From the NCBI RefSeq assembly GCF_014650775.1, contig NZ_BMVP01000010.1, positions 62,001 through 126,000 on the forward strand: DNA of 64,000 nt. Direction: 5' to 3'. Made by a program: the position numbers and the translations under genes. Numbering within the stretch: the stretch's first letter is position 1; every line of letters starts with the position of its first letter. This document shows positions 58,981 to 64,000 of the stretch, in pieces. The DNA comes from Streptomyces cirratus. Lineage in GTDB: Bacteria; Actinomycetota; Actinomycetes; Streptomycetales; Streptomycetaceae. The notes under the pieces were generated by a model, which ran no database searches, was not told where the DNA came from, and saw only the letters and a list, made by a program, of their open reading frames with translations.

Positions 58981-60564
58981 GCCCGCCCCGGTCAGCGACC
59001 GGACCTCCGTCTCCGCGTGCTTCGCCGCATCCGGAGCCTCCGCCGAGGTGAGCGTGCCGAGCCAGCCCGCGAGGAACCCCAGCGGGATCGACACGATCCC
59101 GGGGTTCTGGAGCGGGAAGTACTGGAAGTCCGCTCCCGGGAACAGGGAGTCCGCACTGCCGGAGACCACCGGGGACAGCACGACCAGCAGCACCGCCGGC
59201 ACCAGCCCCCCGTACACCGACCAGACGGCCCCCCTCGTGGTGAACTCCCGCCAGAACAGCGAGTACAGCAGCACGGGCAGGTTCGCGGAGGCGGCCACCG
59301 CGAAGGCCAGCCCGACCAGGAACGCCACGTTCAGGTCCTGGGCCAGCAGGCCCAGGGCGATCGCCACCGCCCCGATCCCGACGGCCGCCACCTTGGCCAC
59401 CGCCACCTCGCTGCGCTGCCGGCCGTGGCGGCGCTTGAGCGACGCGTACAGGTCGTGCGCGACGGACGCCGAAGACGCGAGGGTGATCCCGGCGACGACC
59501 GCGAGGATGGTCGCCAAGGCGATGGCGGCGACGAAGGCGAACAGCACCGCGCCCCCGGTCGAATCGATGCCCCCGCCTAGGAATCCCGCGAGCAGCGGGA
59601 CCGCGGTGTTCCCCGAGGCGTTCGACGCCCGGACCTCGCCCGGCCCGAGCAGCGCGGCCGCTCCGAACCCGAGCACGATGGTCATCAGGTAGAAGCCGCC
59701 GATCAGCGCGATGGCCCAGACGACGGACCGGCGCGCCGCACGCGCCGTCGGCACGGTGTAGAAGCGGGACAGGATGTGCGGGAGGCCGGCCGTGCCCAGG
59801 ACGAGGGCGAGGCCCAGGCTGATGAAGTCGAAGCGAGCCGTCCAGTCGGCCCCGTACTTGAGGCCCGGGCCCAGGAACCGGGCGCCGTGTCCGCTGCGCC
59901 CGGCTGCGGTGGTCAGCAGCTGATTGACGTCGCCGTGGAAGCGCAGCAGCACCAGTACGGTCAGGGTGACCGCGCCGCCCATCAGCAGTACGGCCTTGAC
60001 GATCTGGATCCAGGTGGTGGCCCGCATGCCGCCGAACGACACGTAGACCACCATGAGCGCGCCGACGCCGATCACGATCAAGGTCTTGGCGGCGGTGCCC
60101 GAGCCGCCGATCAGCAGCCCGACCAGGCTGCCCGCGCCGACCATCTGCGCGACGAGGTACAGCACGCAGACCACGACCGAGGAAGTGCCGGCGGCGATCC
60201 GGACCGGCCGCTGGCTCATCCGGGCCGCGACCACGTCGGCCAGGGTGAACCGTCCGCAGTTGCGGACCAGTTCGGCGACCAGGAAGAGGACCACCAGCCA
60301 CGCGACGAGGAACCCCACCGAGTACAGCATGCCGTCGTAGCCGAACAGCGCGATGAGGCCGGAGATGCCGAGGAAGGAGGCGGCGGACATGTAGTCGCCG
60401 GCGATGGCGAACCCGTTCTCCAGCGGGGAGAAGAGGCGCCCGCCGGCGTAGAACTCCTCCGCCGAGCCGCGCCGGTTGCGGCTCACCCACGTGGTGATGC
60501 CCAGGGTGATCGCGATGAAGACGCTGAACAGGACCAGCGCGAGGGCCTGGTGTTCGGTGCTCAA
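58972..60564 (-). CDS. actP: Sodium:solute symporter, acetate/carboxylate type
   Basis: 530 aa with thirteen predicted helices. It matches ActP/MctC-type monocarboxylate symporters (SRNRRGSAEEFYAGGRLFSPLENGFAIAGDYMSAASFLG region). The start codon is TTG, overlapping the stop of the DUF485 gene as TTGA; no ATG or GTG fits the conserved N-terminus. The usual operon is DUF485-actP, as here. It is convergent with the CitB/DcuR-type regulator. Confidence 0.9.
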   Translation of the reverse strand: MSTEHQALALVLFSVFIAITLGITTWVSRNRRGSAEEFYAGGRLFSPLENGFAIAGDYMSAASFLGISGLIALFGYDGMLYSVGFLVAWLVVLFLVAELVRNCGRFTLADVVAARMSQRPVRIAAGTSSVVVCVLYLVAQMVGAGSLVGLLIGGSGTAAKTLIVIGVGALMVVYVSFGGMRATTWIQIVKAVLLMGGAVTLTVLVLLRFHGDVNQLLTTAAGRSGHGARFLGPGLKYGADWTARFDFISLGLALVLGTAGLPHILSRFYTVPTARAARRSVVWAIALIGGFYLMTIVLGFGAAALLGPGEVRASNASGNTAVPLLAGFLGGGIDSTGGAVLFAFVAAIALATILAVVAGITLASSASVAHDLYASLKRRHGRQRSEVAVAKVAAVGIGAVAIALGLLAQDLNVAFLVGLAFAVAASANLPVLLYSLFWREFTTRGAVWSVYGGLVPAVLLVVLSPVVSGSADSLFPGADFQYFPLQNPGIVSIPLGFLAGWLGTLTSAEAPDAAKHAETEVRSLTGAGAV

Positions 60565-61046
60565 CGCCCCTCCTCCCGGGCCCCGTTCCGCTGCCGGCCC
60601 CGTTCCTGCTCGAAGACGGTCCAGCGCAGGTCGAGCGCGGCCCGGTCCCGGCGCAGCCGCGCGTGCCGGGCGTAGGCCCAGGTCAGCAGGAAGGTGGTGA
60701 GGAACTGGCCCAGGCCCGCGAGCAGGGCCACGTTGACCGCGCCCACGACGGGCCGGGCCATCAGACCGGGCGCCGCGGTGGCGGCGATCACGTAGGCGAC
60801 GTACCAGAAGAAGAAGCCGGCGGTCGCCGGGATGACGAACCTGCGGTAGCGGCTTCGCACTTCCCGGAAGGCCGCGCTGCGCTGCACTTCGAGGTAGATG
60901 TCGGACGCGCCGGGTGCGGGCCGGTCGCCGGCCATCGGGCCCGCGGTATCCGCCGCGGCGCCCTCTCCCCAGCCGACTGCCAGCGCGTCGTACCAGGGGT
61001 CGTCCAGCCGGATCGTTCCGGCATCACGACCTTCGTGCTTGTCCAC
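60561..61046 (-). CDS. DUF485 membrane protein, partner of the symporter
   Basis: 161 aa from the GTG of DKHEGRDAG, with AAGGAGAG five bases upstream. Two membrane helices (about 70-92 and 103-123) are typical of DUF485, which is found next to actP-type symporters. The N-terminal 50 residues are extra, acidic and Gly/Ala-rich. The overlap with actP (TTGA) shows tight coupling. Confidence 0.9.
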   Translation of the reverse strand: MDKHEGRDAGTIRLDDPWYDALAVGWGEGAAADTAGPMAGDRPAPGASDIYLEVQRSAAFREVRSRYRRFVIPATAGFFFWYVAYVIAATAAPGLMARPVVGAVNVALLAGLGQFLTTFLLTWAYARHARLRRDRAALDLRWTVFEQERGRQRNGAREEGR

Positions 61047-61121
61047 CGAACTCTCCTTGTCCGCGACCGCATTGGCCGCGAGCCACAAGGATGGGGCAAT
61101 GGGGGCTTTCCGGACGGCCTT

Positions 61122-61173
61122 ACCGGCGCTCTTCACTCATTCAGGTGATGGGTGAGGAGTGAAGAGCGCCGGT
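61122..61173 (-). terminator. Terminator after parE
   Basis: ACCGGCGCTCTTCACT and AGTGAAGAGCGCCGGT are perfect 16-base arms around a 20-base loop. It lies between the parE stop and the start of the DUF485 gene and ends the parE transcript. Confidence 0.85.
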
Positions 61174-61199
61174 GCCGGGATCCGCCCCGTGGAGTCGGC

Positions 61200-63320
<2,121 letters not shown>

Positions 63321-63766
63321 GCAGTTCGCTCCTCGCTGAATTTCTTTTCTGGCCCGGTTGGGCGCAGGGGTGGCTCGGTCGCCCGTCAGAGGGTACCGAG
63401 GCCTGGTAGAGCCGATGCAACGCCACCCTCGTCGCTTCCCCAGCCTAGTGCAGATCCGCACGGTTGTTCGATCCCCCGTGGGGGTGACGCAAACATCACG
63501 TTCCCTTCCACGCATGAACCATTTAGGGTTCGGGCACGTCCTCATGAACAACCGGCGCTCATGCCGGCGAGGACGGAACTGCAACAAGCGAACGACTGAC
63601 AACGCGAAACCGTAAAGCAACGCAATACGGCTCCTTCGCCGCCAACCGGCAACAGCCGGCCAGCTTCGGAAGGAAGTTTCGAAAGAAAGCCGCGAGCGGG
63701 AACGTTTTCGGCCTGGTTGGATGTTGACCCTGGTACGACAGCTCGTCGAGCTAGAGAAGAGGCGAC
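63321..63766. other. Divergent region between parE and the right-edge gene
   Basis: 446 bases without a credible gene. It holds the parE leader, and near 63699-63726 a GGAAC-N19-GTTG element of SigR type that could serve the rightward gene. TTGACC at 63724 is an alternative -35. Confidence 0.6.
63699..63726 (+). promoter_or_regulatory. Possible SigR-type promoter
   Basis: GGAAC, nineteen bases, then GTTG. This fits the SigR consensus GGAAT-N18/19-GTT with one mismatch, 40 bases before the start of the right-edge gene. Confidence 0.35.
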
Positions 63767-64000
63767 GTGACTACTGTTCTGACACCCGCGACCCCGCTGA
63801 CGGCCGCTGACCGATGCGACCGTTGCGGCGCCCAGGCATATCTGCGCGTCGTCCTGCTGAGCGGCGGTGAACTGCTCTTCTGCGCCCACCACGGGCGTAA
63901 GTTCGAGCCGGAACTCAAGAAGATCGCCGCGGAAATACAGGATGAGACCGAGCGGCTTACGTCCGCTCCGGCTGCCAATGCCGCCGACACCGAGGACCGC
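63767..64000 (+). CDS. Small DUF7455-type protein with a CxxC site (cut by the right edge)
   Basis: 78 codons are in the window and no stop is reached; the usual length in Streptomyces suggests that only a few residues are missing. Start is GTG after AAGAGG. It holds RCDRCG, then FCAHHG, giving a Cys-rich metal site, and a helical Glu/Lys tail. It matches the conserved small protein that sits between parE and hrdB in Streptomyces. Function unknown. Confidence 0.85.
   Translation, partial: MTTVLTPATPLTAADRCDRCGAQAYLRVVLLSGGELLFCAHHGRKFEPELKKIAAEIQDETERLTSAPAANAADTEDR

Overview
The window is very GC-rich, and its codon use, protein families and gene order are those of a Streptomyces chromosome. 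From the kdpDE genes to the right edge the order matches, from memory, the conserved core block that in S. coelicolor runs from the kdp/dut region (about SCO5870) down to the topoisomerase IV genes beside hrdB (about SCO5820). The left edge is accessory.

Layout. 1-3.9 kb: the N-terminal part of a nonribosomal peptide synthetase (minus strand, C-A-PCP-E, running off the left edge). Its adenylation domain is visibly degenerate and the gene carries a rare TTA codon. 4.2-4.8 kb: a PAP2 phosphatase behind a perfect palindrome. 4.9-9.5 kb: a copper locus with a secreted His-rich protein divergent from copZ-copA-csoR and a small unknown gene, with three CsoR-type boxes between the two arms. 9.7-11.1 kb: a TrmA-family RNA methyltransferase. 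11.2-19.4 kb: a potassium island with a KimA-like permease, two RCK/TrkA proteins, two small conserved proteins and kdpDE without kdpFABC. 19.6-26 kb: DUF3710, dut, a thioesterase, DUF3093, an EcsC-like protein, DUF4193, cutRS and a 55-aa protein. 26-33 kb: inositol monophosphatase, ferrochelatase, an MFS/lactone-oxidase pair, a Pro-rich membrane protein and the FtsZ regulator sepH. 33-41.5 kb: rhodanese, a VOC protein, thymidine kinase, a phosphodiesterase and a Pat-type acetyltransferase. 41.6-47 kb: ptsH with a DasR site, a GntR regulator, an M23 peptidase under a ydaO/c-di-AMP riboswitch, and an M16 protease pair. 47.3-52 kb: parC and an Mrr-nuclease/TerD fusion. 52-61 kb: a COG0523 GTPase, two divergent citrate synthase homologues (one with a DNA-binding domain), an MFS remnant, a Cit/Dcu-type two-component system and an acetate-type symporter. 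61.2-64 kb: parE and a small zinc-type protein cut by the right edge.

How the parts work together. Three signalling themes stand out. Copper: CsoR probably controls both arms of the divergent locus. Potassium and c-di-AMP: a KimA homologue, two RCK proteins, KdpDE and a c-di-AMP riboswitch on a cell-wall hydrolase lie within 33 kb. Carbon: a DasR element in front of HPr, an HTH-citrate synthase next to a plain one, and a CitA/DcuS-like kinase with an ActP-like symporter. The parts that look least described are the broken-adenylation NRPS, the Mrr-TerD fusion, the duplicated His-motif copper protein and the HTH-citrate synthase pair. No rRNA, tRNA, CRISPR array or insertion sequence was found.
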